Origin: Pseudophaeobacter sp. EL27
GTDB taxonomy: Bacteria; Pseudomonadota; Alphaproteobacteria; Rhodobacterales; Rhodobacteraceae
Direction of reading: 5' to 3'
Assembly: GCF_900313025.1 (NCBI RefSeq)
Contig: NZ_OMPQ01000002.1
Span: 290,073 to 354,072, forward strand
DNA: 64,000 nucleotides
In this document: positions 17,899 through 27,501 of the stretch, piece by piece
Layout of the letters: each line of letters opens with the position of its first letter
How positions within the stretch are numbered: the stretch's first letter is position 1
Notes under the pieces: model-generated
What the model was told of the DNA's origin: nothing
Seen by the model: the letters and a program-made list of their open reading frames with translations, nothing else
Databases searched by the model: none
Translations under genes and position numbers: made by a program

Positions 17899-18094
17899 GG
17901 GGGGGCTCCCGCCCGTCATCAGGCCCTTTGGGCCCTCTTCCCGTTGGGCCCAGCGCCGTGCTGACGCACGGCGTCCGCTCTGCCGCAACCTCTGATCATG
18001 CCGCAACCGCGCCGCGCGCCAGCGCGGCGCCGGGCCCAAGGCCGCCAAGGGCATTCGGCGTCCGCCAATGACCCGCGGGCGCGGGAGCCCCCCC
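17899..18094. repeat. Nested GC-rich palindromic intergenic element
   Basis: A 14-bp perfect inverted repeat (17899-17912 with 18081-18094; GGGGGGGCTCCCGC) encloses further hairpins: a GCCGTGC/GCACGGC stem around TGAC near 17953-17970, a 9-bp GCGCCGCGC/GCGCGGCGC stem around 18010-18032, and the TTGGGCCC/GGGCCCAA pair. The element lies between convergent genes, overlaps the end of the monooxygenase stop region and has no open frame. It looks like a Roseobacter-type mosaic intergenic palindrome that would also stop transcription from both sides. Confidence 0.7.
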
Positions 18095-18153
18095 CCATTG
18101 CACCTTGGAGACACGAGACCTGTAGAATCACTCCCGCGCAGCAAACGCCTGTC

Positions 18154-19638
18154 TTAAATGCCAATGACAGCCTGCACGGCGCGTTGCCAGCGGGCATAGG
18201 CGGCGTCCCGCTGTTCCGAACCCATATCTGGCGTGAACTTACGATCCAGCGCCCAGGTCGCGGCAAATCCGGCCTGATCCGGGTAGATGCCCGCCTGCAT
18301 ACCCGCCAGCCAGCCCGCACCCAAGACCGTTGTTTCCTGCATCTTTGGGCGGTCCACAGCGGCACCAAGAAGATCAGACAGGCTTTGCATCGTCCAGTCA
18401 CTGGCGCTCATACCGCCATCGACCCGCAGGGTCACATGGGTTTCCGCTGGCCAATCTGCCCGCATTGCCTCCCACAGATCCCGCGTCTGATAGGCCACGC
18501 TTTGCAAGGCCGCGCGCGCCATTTCAGCGGGGCCAGAACCGCGCGTCAGGCCAAAAACGGCGCCTCGGCATTCCGGCTGCCAATAGGGCGCACCCAGACC
18601 GGTAAAGGCCGGCACCAACAACACATCCTGTTCAGGATCCGCTGCTTGAGCCAACTCCCCGGACTGTGCCGCATCCTCAATGAGACCCAACCCATCTCGC
18701 AGCCACTGCACCGCAGCCCCGGCGATAAAGATCGACCCCTCCAGCGCATAGGTGGGCTTACCCCCTAGCTGATAGGCCACGGTGGTGAGCAAACGGTTGC
18801 TCGACACAACCGGCGTCTCGCCAGTGTTCAGCAGGGCAAAGCAGCCGGTGCCATAGGTGGATTTCATCATCCCCGGCGCAAAACAGGCCTGACCAATGGT
18901 GGCGGCCTGCTGGTCGCCGGCCACCCCCAGAATTGGCACCGAACCGCCCAGGATGTCTGGCACAGTTGTGCCAAACTCCGCCGCGCAGTCCTTGACCTGC
19001 GGCAGCATCTGCATCGGCACCTTCAATGCCTGGCAGAGCTCTGCACTCCAGGCACCTGCCCGAATATCATAGAGCATGGTGCGTGAGGCATTGGTGGCAT
19101 CGGTCACATGCGAAGCGCCACCGGTCAGGCGCCAGATTAGGAAGCTATCAATAGTGCCAAAGAGCAGCCCGCCATTTGCAGCTTGGTCCCGCGCCCCGGC
19201 TGTCTGATCCAGAATCCAGCGCACCTTGGTGCCCGAAAAATAGGGATCCAGTAGTAGGCCGGTTTTGTGGCGGATCATGTCTTCATGACCCTCAGCGCGC
19301 AGAGCCTCGCAGATCTCAATGGTGCGACGATCCTGCCAGACAATGGCCTTGTGGATCGGCCTGCCACTGGCCCGGTCCCAGACCGCCGTGGTTTCACGCT
19401 GATTGGTGATGCCAATGCCCGCCAGATCCGCAGCCGTGATGCCCTGCTCCGCCAAGACCTGCCGACAGGTCGCAACAACAGAGTCCCAGATCTCTTCCAG
19501 GTCATGCTCAACCCAGCCCGCCTTGGGGAAATACTGGGGAAACTCCTGTTGCGCTGAGCCGATGACCTGCATCTCAGCGTCAAACAGCACCGCCCGTGTT
19601 GACGTGGTGCCCTGGTCAATTGCCAGAATATATTTCAT
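18154..19638 (-). CDS. glpK: Glycerol kinase
   Basis: A 494-residue FGGY-family kinase that phosphorylates glycerol to sn-glycerol 3-phosphate. The ATP/phosphate motif [13 protein letters not shown] is at the N-terminus. The family signatures are [39 protein letters not shown] ([14 protein letters not shown]) and [16 protein letters not shown]. It lies downstream of panB-panC on the same strand. No glpF, glpD or regulator gene is adjacent, which is unusual because glpK often travels with them. A hairpin overlaps its ribosome-binding region (19640-19673). Confidence 0.96.
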   Translation of the reverse strand: MKYILAIDQGTTSTRAVLFDAEMQVIGSAQQEFPQYFPKAGWVEHDLEEIWDSVVATCRQVLAEQGITAADLAGIGITNQRETTAVWDRASGRPIHKAIVWQDRRTIEICEALRAEGHEDMIRHKTGLLLDPYFSGTKVRWILDQTAGARDQAANGGLLFGTIDSFLIWRLTGGASHVTDATNASRTMLYDIRAGAWSAELCQALKVPMQMLPQVKDCAAEFGTTVPDILGGSVPILGVAGDQQAATIGQACFAPGMMKSTYGTGCFALLNTGETPVVSSNRLLTTVAYQLGGKPTYALEGSIFIAGAAVQWLRDGLGLIEDAAQSGELAQAADPEQDVLLVPAFTGLGAPYWQPECRGAVFGLTRGSGPAEMARAALQSVAYQTRDLWEAMRADWPAETHVTLRVDGGMSASDWTMQSLSDLLGAAVDRPKMQETTVLGAGWLAGMQAGIYPDQAGFAATWALDRKFTPDMGSEQRDAAYARWQRAVQAVIGI

Positions 19639-19639
19639 G

Positions 19640-19673
19640 TCCCGCCCCTGTGATGGATCTCCTCAGGGCGGGA
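19640..19673 (-). promoter_or_regulatory. Inverted repeat covering the glpK ribosome-binding region
   Basis: TCCCGCCC (19640-19647) and GGGCGGGA (19666-19673) form an 8-bp stem immediately upstream of the glpK ATG (19638). On the transcript the G-rich arm next to the start codon is the only nearby Shine-Dalgarno-like sequence, so folding could limit translation. It might also serve as the panC terminator, although it lacks a T tract. Confidence 0.35.
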
Positions 19674-19733
19674 GTTTAGCTGCAAGATGTTACCGCTGCC
19701 AGTCCTGACTAAAGCATTAGTTCAAAAACCGGA

Positions 19734-20576
19734 TCACACCGCGATATTGTCGATCAACCGCACATCTTCGATCCAGGCCGCAACAAACAATCGCACCGGG
19801 GCTTCGGCCGTTTCCATTGTGCTCAGGTCCTCTGCTGAACAGAGCGAAAGATACTCCAGCTCGTTAAAGCCTGCGGCCAGGATCTCAGCTTCGGCCTGCT
19901 TTTTCAGATCCGCAAAATGACCACCTGCGGAGACCTCTGCGGCCAGTCGCGTCAAGATCGGATGCAGAGCCCCGGCCTTCACCAAGCCGTCAGCCGAGAG
20001 CCGCATATTGCGTGAAGACATCGCCAGACCGGAGGCTTCGCGCACGGTTGGGCACCCCACCACCTCTATCGGGATATCCAGATCCCGCGCCATGCGCCGC
20101 ACCACCAGAAGCTGCTGATAGTCTTTCTCGCCAAAAAATGCCTGATGCGCCCCGGTTTGCAGAAACAGCTTGGCCACCACCGTGGCAACCCCGTCAAAAT
20201 GGCCCGGACGACAGGCGCCCTCCATCTGATCTGCCACCCCTGCCACCGAGACATTGGTGGCAAATCCACCCGGGTAGATCTGATCCGGGTCCGGCACATA
20301 GATCACATCGACATCATAGGGCGCCAGCTTGATGGCATCGTCATGTTCGGTGCGCGGGTAATTGGCCAGATCTTCCGGATTGTTGAATTGCTTAGGGTTG
20401 ACAAAGATCGTCACAATCACCCGGTCACAGGTGGCCTTGGCGGCCTCAACCAGGGACAGATGACCGGCATGAAGCGCCCCCATGGTTGGCACCACGGCGA
20501 CGCGCTCCCCGGCACGGATCCAGTCACTATGCTTGGCCCGCAGCTCGGCGAGTTGGCGAATAATCGGAGCAGTCAT
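19734..20576 (-). CDS. panC: Pantothenate synthetase
   Basis: A 280-residue ligase that condenses pantoate and beta-alanine with ATP to make pantothenate, the coenzyme A precursor. The nucleotide-binding motif PTMGALHAGHLSLV is at about residues 30-43. NPKQFNNPEDLANYPRT, FFGEKDYQQL and the second signature MSSRNMRLS are all present. Eight bases separate it from panB on the same strand, giving a panB-panC operon. Length is normal. Confidence 0.97.
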   Translation of the reverse strand: MTAPIIRQLAELRAKHSDWIRAGERVAVVPTMGALHAGHLSLVEAAKATCDRVIVTIFVNPKQFNNPEDLANYPRTEHDDAIKLAPYDVDVIYVPDPDQIYPGGFATNVSVAGVADQMEGACRPGHFDGVATVVAKLFLQTGAHQAFFGEKDYQQLLVVRRMARDLDIPIEVVGCPTVREASGLAMSSRNMRLSADGLVKAGALHPILTRLAAEVSAGGHFADLKKQAEAEILAAGFNELEYLSLCSAEDLSTMETAEAPVRLFVAAWIEDVRLIDNIAV

Positions 20577-20584
20577 GGCGGCTG

Positions 20585-21418
20585 TTACCCTTTTGCAGGT
20601 GTTATCTGGTCGGCAAAGACATGTTCGGCGGCGGGAAACGCGCGCGCGCGGACCTCGGCGGCATAGGCAGCAATTGCGGCCTCGGCATCAACGCCCAGAT
20701 TGCCATAGCGTTTGACAAATTTGGCTTTGAAGGCGGTGAACAGCCCCAGCATGTCATCCACCACCAGCACCTGCCCGTCACAGCCCGCCGAGGCGCCAAT
20801 ACCAATGGTGGGGATTGGAACTGCTGCGGTGATCTCATCCGCGAGGTTTTGTGGCACTTTTTCCAGCACCACAGCAAAGGCGCCAGCCTCAGATACAGCC
20901 TGCGCTCCGGCCAGTACCGAGGCACCGGCATCATCACGGCCCTGCACCTTGTAGCCGCCAAGGGTATTGATCGACTGCGGCGTCAGTCCCACATGGGCCA
21001 TCACCGGAATGCCGCGCTCAACCAGAAACTGGATGGTGGGCGCCATCTCGACGCCGCCCTCCAGCTTGACCGCTGCCGCATTGGTTTCCCGCATCAGCCG
21101 GGCGGCATTGCCAAAGGCCTGCTGCGGGCTTTCCTCATAAGAACCAAAGGGCATGTCGATGACCAACATGGCCCGGCTCAGCCCCCGCGCCACTGCCGCA
21201 CCATGCAGAATCATCATCTCCATGGTGACGCCCAGGGTCGAGGGCAGCCCGTGCAGCACCATGCCAACGCTGTCACCGACCAAAACAAAATCACAATGCT
21301 CATCCATCATCTGCGCCATCGGCGTTGTATAAGCGGTCAGGCTGACAATCGGCGTTTTGCCCTTCTGCGCAAGGATATCGCTGGCAGTGATGGCGGGGGT
21401 CTTTGAGTTCGCGCTCAT
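20585..21418 (-). CDS. panB: 3-methyl-2-oxobutanoate hydroxymethyltransferase
   Basis: A 277-residue TIM-barrel enzyme that transfers a hydroxymethyl group from 5,10-methylene-THF to alpha-ketoisovalerate, the first committed step to pantothenate. Signature segments are [47 protein letters not shown] and [16 protein letters not shown]. The Mg-binding Asp and catalytic Glu (VLEKVP) are kept. It is first in the panBC pair and divergent from the ABC transporter operon. Confidence 0.97.
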   Translation of the reverse strand: MSANSKTPAITASDILAQKGKTPIVSLTAYTTPMAQMMDEHCDFVLVGDSVGMVLHGLPSTLGVTMEMMILHGAAVARGLSRAMLVIDMPFGSYEESPQQAFGNAARLMRETNAAAVKLEGGVEMAPTIQFLVERGIPVMAHVGLTPQSINTLGGYKVQGRDDAGASVLAGAQAVSEAGAFAVVLEKVPQNLADEITAAVPIPTIGIGASAGCDGQVLVVDDMLGLFTAFKAKFVKRYGNLGVDAEAAIAAYAAEVRARAFPAAEHVFADQITPAKG

Positions 21419-21581
21419 GGTTTTCCCTGGTTTGGTTCGGGTTGCGCACGTCTATCAACTGACGCCGCGTGCTTCCAGAGGGCGAAATGTCTCGCAGCCC
21501 TTGATTACCCCGCGGAAAACGGGAAACCTTGGCTTCAAAGCCCCGGCAACAGGGGATCCACAGCAACAAGGGAATTGAGAA

Positions 21582-23060
21582 ATGACATTCAGATCAATCA
21601 TCTTTGCCGCCAGTTCAACGCTGGCTTTGATGGCCGGTACCGCCTTTGCCAAGGATACCGTCACCATCGGGTTGCAGCTGGAGCCGCCCCATCTTGATCC
21701 CACCAGCGCCGCCGCCGGCGCGATTGACCAGGTTCTTTACTCCAATGTTTTTGAAGGTCTGACTCGGTTTATGGGCGATGGATCCGTGGTACCGGGCCTG
21801 GCCAAAAGCTGGGATATCTCCGAAGACGGGCTGTCTTATACCTTCCATCTGAACGCAGGTGTTACCTTCCACGATGGCACCAGCATGGATGCCGATGACG
21901 TGAAATTCTCGCTGGACCGCGCCCGTGCCGAGGACAGCACCAATGCGCAAAAGGCACTTTATGCGGATATCGCCAGCGTCGAGGTCATTGACCCTGCTAC
22001 TGTCAAACTCACCCTGAGCAAGCCAAACGGCAATATGCTGTTCAACCTCGCCTGGGGCGATGCAGTCATTGTGGCGCCCGAAAGCATCGATGACATCAAG
22101 ACCACCCCCGTGGGCACCGGAGCCTTTAAGTTCTCAGGCTGGGTACAGGGCGACCGCATCACCCTGGAGAAGAATCCCGATTACTGGGGCACACCCGCAG
22201 TGCTGAACAGCGCCACGTTTAAATTCATCTCAGACCCAACGGCTGCCTTTGCTGCAGTGATGGCCGAGGATGTGGATGCCTTCTCCGGCTTCCCGGCGCC
22301 GGAAAACCTGCCGCAGTTTGATGCCGATCCGCGCTTTCAGGTGCTGGTGGGCTCGACCGAGGGGGAAACCATCTTGTCGACCAACAACAAACAGGCCCCC
22401 TTTGATGATGTGCGCGTACGTGAGGCCCTGGCCCATGCCATTGACCGTCAGGCCATCATTGATGGCGCCATGTTTGGCTATGGCACCCCGATTGGCACCC
22501 ATTTTGCACCGCATAACCCGGCCTACAAGGACCTGACAGGTGGATCTGCCTATGATCCTGAGCGTGCCAAGGCCCTGCTGGCCGAGGCCGGCCTCGCGGA
22601 TGGTTTTGAAACCACCCTGCACCTGCCGCCCCCCTCTTATGCGCGGCGCGGTGGCGAGATCATCGCCGCCCAGCTGGCCCAGGTTGGCATCAAGGCCGAG
22701 ATCATCAATGTGGAATGGGCCCAGTGGCTGGAAACCGTGTTCCGCGGCAAAGACTTTGGCCTGACCATCGTCAGCCATACCGAGCCCATGGACATCGGCA
22801 TCTATGCCCGTCCCGACTATTACTTCCAGTATGACAACGCCGGTTTCCAGGAACTGATGACCAAGCTAAACGGCACCACAGATCCCGATATGCGTATGGC
22901 GATGATGCAGCAGGCTCAGGAAACCATCGCGAAGGATTATGTGAACGGCTACCTGTTCCAGCTGGCCTCGCTCGGCGTCGCCAAGGCCGATCTGCAGGGT
23001 CTCTGGGCCAATGCGCCGACCCAAGCCACCGACCTGACCGCCGTCAGCTGGGCTGAGTAA
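21582..23060 (+). CDS. ABC transporter substrate-binding protein, family 5 (peptide/opine type)
   Basis: A 492-residue exported solute-binding protein with a signal peptide ending GTAFAKD. Family 5 hallmarks are the N-terminal EPPHLDPTSAAAGAIDQVLYSNVFEGL, PGLAKSWDISEDGLSYTFHL and VREALAHAIDRQAII. It should deliver peptides or similar oligo-amide solutes to the permeases downstream. AAGGGA lies before the ATG. A strong hairpin (23076-23101) follows, which commonly stabilises the binding-protein mRNA relative to the permease genes. The actual ligand cannot be inferred; the cupin, GNAT and aldehyde dehydrogenase in the operon suggest a substrate that is catabolised after uptake. Confidence 0.93.
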   Translation: MTFRSIIFAASSTLALMAGTAFAKDTVTIGLQLEPPHLDPTSAAAGAIDQVLYSNVFEGLTRFMGDGSVVPGLAKSWDISEDGLSYTFHLNAGVTFHDGTSMDADDVKFSLDRARAEDSTNAQKALYADIASVEVIDPATVKLTLSKPNGNMLFNLAWGDAVIVAPESIDDIKTTPVGTGAFKFSGWVQGDRITLEKNPDYWGTPAVLNSATFKFISDPTAAFAAVMAEDVDAFSGFPAPENLPQFDADPRFQVLVGSTEGETILSTNNKQAPFDDVRVREALAHAIDRQAIIDGAMFGYGTPIGTHFAPHNPAYKDLTGGSAYDPERAKALLAEAGLADGFETTLHLPPPSYARRGGEIIAAQLAQVGIKAEIINVEWAQWLETVFRGKDFGLTIVSHTEPMDIGIYARPDYYFQYDNAGFQELMTKLNGTTDPDMRMAMMQQAQETIAKDYVNGYLFQLASLGVAKADLQGLWANAPTQATDLTAVSWAE

Positions 23061-23075
23061 GCCATCAAAGAAATC

Positions 23076-23101
23076 GCCGGGCGCAAAGCTATGCGCCCGG
23101 C
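23076..23101 (+). terminator. Intra-operon hairpin after the binding-protein gene
   Basis: GCCGGGCGCA and TGCGCCCGGC form a perfect 10-bp stem around a 6-base loop, 15 bases after the stop. It has no T tract, so it is better read as an attenuator or RNase barrier that keeps the binding protein more abundant than the permeases. Confidence 0.55.
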
Positions 23102-23129
23102 AGATTGACCTCTTTTCAGGACAGATGCG

Positions 23130-23546
23130 ATGATTGATCTCTATCCAGCGGGCAGCCGCCCCAGCCGCAAAGCCCCGGACCAGTGGTTCACCGGCGAGGT
23201 CTGGATGGATCCGATCATCAGCGCCCCTGCGCCTGCGCGTATCAATGCTCTGCGTGTCAGCTTTGCCCCCGGTGCCCGCACCGCCTGGCATACCCACCCA
23301 CTGGGGCAGACACTGAATATCCTCAGCGGGCTGGGCCTGGTTGGGCTACGCGATGAAGCCCCCCGCGAAATGCGCCCCGGCGATACCATCTGGATCCCGC
23401 CCGGGATGGAACATTGGCACGGCGCCGCGCCCGAAACCGCCATGGTACATCTGGCCCTGCAGGAAGAACAGGATGGCTCTGCCGCCAACTGGCTGGAACA
23501 TGTCACTGACGCAGACTATCTGCGCAGCACAGACAACAGCGCCTAA
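23130..23546 (+). CDS. Cupin domain-containing protein
   Basis: A 138-residue single cupin. FAPGARTAWHTHPLGQTLNIL supplies the two His and Gln of motif 1, and IWIPPGMEHWHGAAPE supplies the His of motif 2. The closest pattern is the small cupins fused to or paired with carboxymuconolactone decarboxylases and found in catabolic operons. It lies inside the ABC operon, between the binding protein and the first permease, an unusual place for an enzyme gene, which suggests it acts on the imported compound. The gap to the next gene is only 5 bases. Confidence 0.85.
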   Translation: MIDLYPAGSRPSRKAPDQWFTGEVWMDPIISAPAPARINALRVSFAPGARTAWHTHPLGQTLNILSGLGLVGLRDEAPREMRPGDTIWIPPGMEHWHGAAPETAMVHLALQEEQDGSAANWLEHVTDADYLRSTDNSA

Positions 23547-23551
23547 AACAA

Positions 23552-24499
23552 ATGCTGCGCTATGCCCTGAAACGCGGATTGTCGCTGCTGGTCAGCCTCG
23601 CCGTTGCCTCACTTGTCATCTTCTTTGTGATCGAAATCGCACCAGGCGATCCCGCTTCCTTCATGCTTGGGATCAATGCCGAACCCGATACCGTTGCTGC
23701 CCTGCGTACTGAGCTGGGGTTGGATCAGGGCAAGCTGCAGCGCTACCTCGCCTGGGTGGGCGGGATGCTGCGGGGGGATTTTGGCATGTCCTATACCTAT
23801 CGCACCCCCGTTGTCGGCATGATTGCCGACCGTATGTGGGTCTCGCTGCCTCTGGCGCTTTATGCGCTGACGCTGTCGACGCTGATCGCCTTTCCGGCTG
23901 GCATCTATGCCGCCGCGCGGCGCGGAAAGGCCGGCGATATGGCGGTGATGGGGGCAACCCAGCTGGGTGTTGCGGTGCCCAATTTCTGGTTTGCCATGAT
24001 CCTGGTGCTGATCTTTGCCATCAACCTGCGCTGGTTTGGCGCTGGTGGCTTTGCCGGCTGGGACAAGGGGGTTGGCGCTGCCCTGCATTCACTGACCCTG
24101 CCCGCCATTGCCCTGGCCCTGCCGCAGGCGGCCATTCTGGCCCGGGTCATGCGCTCCGCCCTGCTGGATATCTTAGGCGAAGACTTCATGCGCACCGCCC
24201 GCGCCAAGGGTCTGACCCGTCGGCAAGCACTGTGGCGCCATGGGCTGCGCAATGCGATGATCCCGGTGCTGACCATAATTGGACTGCAGTTTTCGTTCCT
24301 GCTGGCCGGAGCCATCATCATCGAGCAGGTTTTTTTCCTGCCCGGCTTGGGGCGGCTGGTGTTTCAGGCCATTTCCTCGCGCGATCTGATTGTGGTGGAA
24401 TCAGTGGTGATGATCCTGGTCTTTGCGGTGATCACGGTGAACTTTCTGGTCGATCTGGCCTATGCGCTGGTCGATCCCCGGCTGAGGAGCCGCACATGA
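23552..24499 (+). CDS. ABC transporter permease, DppB/OppB type
   Basis: A 315-residue inner-membrane permease with six hydrophobic segments. The N-terminus MLRYALKRGLSLLVSLAVASLVIFF and the region EIAPGDPASFMLG are typical of DppB-like subunits. The cytoplasmic EAA loop is in DFMRTARAKGLTRRQALWRHGLRNAMIP. There is no clear ribosome site; the start follows the cupin stop by 5 bases and probably relies on coupling. The stop overlaps an ATG (ATGA) that opens the 44-codon frame described next. Confidence 0.94.
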   Translation: MLRYALKRGLSLLVSLAVASLVIFFVIEIAPGDPASFMLGINAEPDTVAALRTELGLDQGKLQRYLAWVGGMLRGDFGMSYTYRTPVVGMIADRMWVSLPLALYALTLSTLIAFPAGIYAAARRGKAGDMAVMGATQLGVAVPNFWFAMILVLIFAINLRWFGAGGFAGWDKGVGAALHSLTLPAIALALPQAAILARVMRSALLDILGEDFMRTARAKGLTRRQALWRHGLRNAMIPVLTIIGLQFSFLLAGAIIIEQVFFLPGLGRLVFQAISSRDLIVVESVVMILVFAVITVNFLVDLAYALVDPRLRSRT

Positions 24500-24630
24500 G
24501 ACTGGTTAATCGATACGCCATTGGTCCGGCCAAGCCGGACTGCGCCCGCCCCTCCCCACGGGAGGGCGCTTTGCACCCACCCAGGGTCAGGCGCAGTCCT
24601 AGCGTCCAATCAGCAAAGGCACATCCATGA
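24496..24630 (+). CDS. 44-codon frame bridging the two permease genes
   Basis: ATG 24496 overlaps the stop of the first permease (ATGA), and its own TGA 24628-24630 overlaps the ATG of the second permease (ATGA at 24627). The frame runs through a palindromic block and encodes a basic, Pro- and Arg-rich peptide starting MRLVNRYAIGP. It resembles nothing I recognise. The first ten codons may be the old start of the second permease, displaced when the palindrome was inserted. The continuous frame would keep ribosomes moving from one permease to the next. Confidence 0.4.
   Translation: MRLVNRYAIGPAKPDCARPSPREGALHPPRVRRSPSVQSAKAHP
24537..24599. repeat. Palindromic element inside the transporter operon
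   Basis: GGACTGCGCC (24537-24546) and GGCGCAGTCC (24590-24599) are perfect 10-bp inverted arms. Between them CCCTCCC/GGGAGGG forms a second stem around CAC. The unit of about 63 bp looks like a small mobile or RNA-processing palindrome lodged between two co-translated genes. Confidence 0.6.
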
Positions 24631-25439
24631 CCCGCAATCTCATCCTCGGTTCAGCGCTGTCCTCATTGGTGGTTCTGGCGGCGCTTGTCTCCTTCATCTG
24701 GACGCCCTTTGATCACACCGCGATGGATATCCCCGCCAAGCTGCAACAGCCCAATGGCAATCATTGGCTGGGCACCGATCACTTTGGCCGTGATATCTTC
24801 TCGATGATAATGGTCGGCGCACGCACCTCGATTGCGGTGGCTTTGGTGGCTGTAGGCATTGGTATGGGGCTGGGCGTGCCGCTGGGGCTGGCGGCGGCCG
24901 CCAATAAGGGCAGCTGGCTGGACGAGATCATCATGCGGGCCAATGATCTGGTATTTGCCTTTCCATCCCTGGTGATTGCCATCCTGATCACCGCCATCTT
25001 TGGTGCGGGCGCCATAAACGCCATTGCCGCCATCGGCATCTTCAACATTCCCGTTTTTGCACGCATTACCCGTGGCGCCGCCCTGTCGCTCTGGGAGCGC
25101 GAGTTCATCCTGGCCGCACGGGTCGCTGGCAAGGGCGCGGCGCGTATTTCCGCCGAGCACATCCTGCCCAATATCGCCAACCTGCTGATCGTGCAGGGCA
25201 CCATCCAGTTCTCGCTGGGTATCCTGGCCGAGGCAGGCCTGTCCTATGTTGGCCTGGGCGCCCAGCCCCCCACCCCCAGCTGGGGGAGGATGCTGGCCGA
25301 TGCCCAGACCATGGTCAGCTTTGCCCCGCACCTTGCCCTAATCCCCGGCTCTGCCATTGTGATCACCGTACTGGGGCTCAACCTGATGGGCGACGGGCTG
25401 CGCGATTGGCTCGACCCCAAACTGAGGCTGGCGCGCTGA
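24627..25439 (+). CDS. ABC transporter permease, DppC/OppC type
   Basis: A 270-residue inner-membrane permease with about six hydrophobic segments. The motif GNHWLGTDHFGRDIFSMIMVGARTS near residue 50 is diagnostic of DppC-like subunits, and the EAA-type loop is EREFILAARVAGKGAARISAEHILPN. It lacks the longer N-terminal extension often seen before the first membrane segment, which fits an N-terminus altered by the upstream palindrome. The stop overlaps the next ATG (TGATG). Confidence 0.93.
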   Translation: MTRNLILGSALSSLVVLAALVSFIWTPFDHTAMDIPAKLQQPNGNHWLGTDHFGRDIFSMIMVGARTSIAVALVAVGIGMGLGVPLGLAAAANKGSWLDEIIMRANDLVFAFPSLVIAILITAIFGAGAINAIAAIGIFNIPVFARITRGAALSLWEREFILAARVAGKGAARISAEHILPNIANLLIVQGTIQFSLGILAEAGLSYVGLGAQPPTPSWGRMLADAQTMVSFAPHLALIPGSAIVITVLGLNLMGDGLRDWLDPKLRLAR

Positions 25440-27031
25440 TGACCCTGCTTGATATCACCAATCTCTCGCTCCGGATCGGCCCGATGGAGATCCTCAAAGA
25501 GGTCTCTTTATCGGTTGAGGCCGGTGAGATTGTCGCCATCACCGGCGAGAGCGGCTCTGGCAAATCAATGACGGCCTTTTCCGTCATGGGGCTGCTGCCG
25601 GACACTGCCGAAGCCTCGGGCGAAATCACCCTGTCTGGAACCAACCTGCTGGAGCAGAGCGAAACCCAGATGTGCGGCTTGCGCGGCCAAAGCATCGGCA
25701 TGGTGTTTCAGGAACCAATGACAGCCCTGAACCCGGTCAAAACCATCGGTGATCAGGTGATGGAGACCATTCTGATCCACAAGGCCATGCCTGTTGATCA
25801 AGCCCGCGCCCGCGCGCGTGAGCTGCTGGATCGTGTCGGCCTGCCTGCTGATCGCTTCCCCCTTGGCCGCTTCCCGCATGAGCTCTCGGGCGGGCAACGC
25901 CAGCGGGTGGTGATCGCCATGGCCATTGCCCTGCGCCCAAAACTGCTGATTGCGGATGAGCCCACCACAGCGCTGGATGTCACCACCCAGGCGCAGATCC
26001 TGGAGCTGCTGCGCGATCTGGTGCGTGAGTTTGACATGGGGTTGATGATCATCACCCATGACCTGGCAGTCGTCGCCGATCTTGCCGACCGCATCGTGGT
26101 CATGCGCCATGGGGAAGTGGTGGAATCAGGCTCTACGCAGGGGCTTTTACGCGCTATGCAGCATCCCTACACCAAGATGTTGTTTGCTGCCTCCAACCAT
26201 CAGGTAACCCTGCCGGAGCCCCCCCCTCCACAGCCCCTGCTCAAGGTCAAAGGTGCTGTGCGGGACTATGCCCTGCCGCGAGACAGCCTCTTTGCCAAGC
26301 CTGGGCATTTTCGCGCGGTAAAAGATGTCTCTTTTACACTCTACCGGGGGGAACGACTGGGCTTGGTGGGCGAGTCCGGATGTGGGAAATCGACCCTAAC
26401 ACGAGCTATTTTGGGTCTAGAACCGCTTCAAAACGGTGAAATCCACCTGGACGGGATGCAGATCACCACTGCACAAAACCCTAAAATCCGCCGCCGCATG
26501 CAGGTGGTGTTTCAGGACCCCTTTGGCAGCTTCAACCCGCGCCACCGGGTCGAGCGATTGATCACCGAACCCTTTTACACCCTCTCCGATCCGCCCAAGG
26601 GTTCTGCGCGCAGCGATCTTATTGCGGAAACCCTGCGCGCCGTTGGGTTGCAGCCCGAAGACGCCCAGAAATACGTGCATCAGTTCTCGGGAGGGCAGCG
26701 CCAACGGATCGCTATCGCCCGCGCCCTAATCACCCGGCCAGAACTGATCCTGTTTGATGAAGCGGTCTCGGCGCTGGATGTCTCGGTGCGGGCGCAGATC
26801 CTGGACCTGCTGGCAGAACTCTGCACGGCCTATGGGCTCAGCTATCTGTTCATCAGTCACGATCTAAGCGTGGTGCGCACCATCACCGACCGATGCCTGG
26901 TGATGCAGAAAGGCGAGATCGTCGAGGCCGCCCCAACCGAAGAGATCTTTGCCAGCCCCAAACATCCCTATACCCGCGCCTTGATCGCAGCGGCACCGCA
27001 GCTGCCCGACCTCAATCAAGGGGCGGCCTGA
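25439..27031 (+). CDS. ABC transporter ATP-binding protein, fused DppD-DppF
   Basis: A 530-residue protein with two complete ATPase domains in tandem, the type that powers dipeptide/nickel/glutathione importers. Domain 1: Walker [17 protein letters not shown], signature [17 protein letters not shown], Walker [13 protein letters not shown]. Domain 2 (from about residue 275): [44 protein letters not shown]. The ATG overlaps the permease stop, and an in-frame upstream codon at 25406 can be ignored. One fused protein replaces the usual DppD and DppF pair. The stop overlaps the GNAT start (TGATG). Confidence 0.95.
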   Translation: MTLLDITNLSLRIGPMEILKEVSLSVEAGEIVAITGESGSGKSMTAFSVMGLLPDTAEASGEITLSGTNLLEQSETQMCGLRGQSIGMVFQEPMTALNPVKTIGDQVMETILIHKAMPVDQARARARELLDRVGLPADRFPLGRFPHELSGGQRQRVVIAMAIALRPKLLIADEPTTALDVTTQAQILELLRDLVREFDMGLMIITHDLAVVADLADRIVVMRHGEVVESGSTQGLLRAMQHPYTKMLFAASNHQVTLPEPPPPQPLLKVKGAVRDYALPRDSLFAKPGHFRAVKDVSFTLYRGERLGLVGESGCGKSTLTRAILGLEPLQNGEIHLDGMQITTAQNPKIRRRMQVVFQDPFGSFNPRHRVERLITEPFYTLSDPPKGSARSDLIAETLRAVGLQPEDAQKYVHQFSGGQRQRIAIARALITRPELILFDEAVSALDVSVRAQILDLLAELCTAYGLSYLFISHDLSVVRTITDRCLVMQKGEIVEAAPTEEIFASPKHPYTRALIAAAPQLPDLNQGAA

Positions 27032-27501
27032 TGGTCGCGCTCTCTCTAATCCTGCCACGCCAGCAGACCATCTTTGCCTCGGTGCTGGCGCCCTATTTCC
27101 ACGAGGTTGCGCCAGCGGCACAGATTGATCCGGTCAAACGCGCTAAGCAGATGCTGAACCGCAGGGATGTGACCGCCTTTTGGATTCATCAAGACGCGGC
27201 CCGCATCGGCTTTGCCCTGGTGCTGAACCTGCCGGATGACCGGCGCGAGCTCTCGGAGTTTCTGATCCTACCGCAGTATCGCCGTCAGGGATTGGGACAA
27301 GAGGCCGCCAGCCTGATCCTGCAGGAATTCCCCGGGCGCTGGCGCATGGGCATTTCCAAACAATCGCCGCAGGCCGCTGCCTTCTGGGGCACCTGTCTCA
27401 GCCTGGTGCCCGGCCTCAGCGCCTTGCAAACCGGCGCGCCGTTTACCGAACATCAGACCAAAAGCTACACATTCGATATTGCAGGACCCGATAATGCCTA
27501 A
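27031..27501 (+). CDS. GNAT family N-acetyltransferase
   Basis: A 156-residue single-domain acetyltransferase. The acetyl-CoA pyrophosphate-binding loop is YRRQGLGQEA in the expected strand-helix context (SEFLILPQYRRQGLG). Translation is coupled at both ends: TGATG with the ATPase gene and an 8-base overlap with the aldehyde dehydrogenase start. Being locked into the transporter operon suggests that it acetylates the imported compound or a breakdown product, but the acceptor cannot be named. Confidence 0.85.
   Translation: MVALSLILPRQQTIFASVLAPYFHEVAPAAQIDPVKRAKQMLNRRDVTAFWIHQDAARIGFALVLNLPDDRRELSEFLILPQYRRQGLGQEAASLILQEFPGRWRMGISKQSPQAAAFWGTCLSLVPGLSALQTGAPFTEHQTKSYTFDIAGPDNA

Noticed and set aside
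17998..18768. A 256-codon plus-strand frame opposite glpK
   Set aside because: Runs across the nested palindrome and the antisense of glpK; the product is basic and domain-free.
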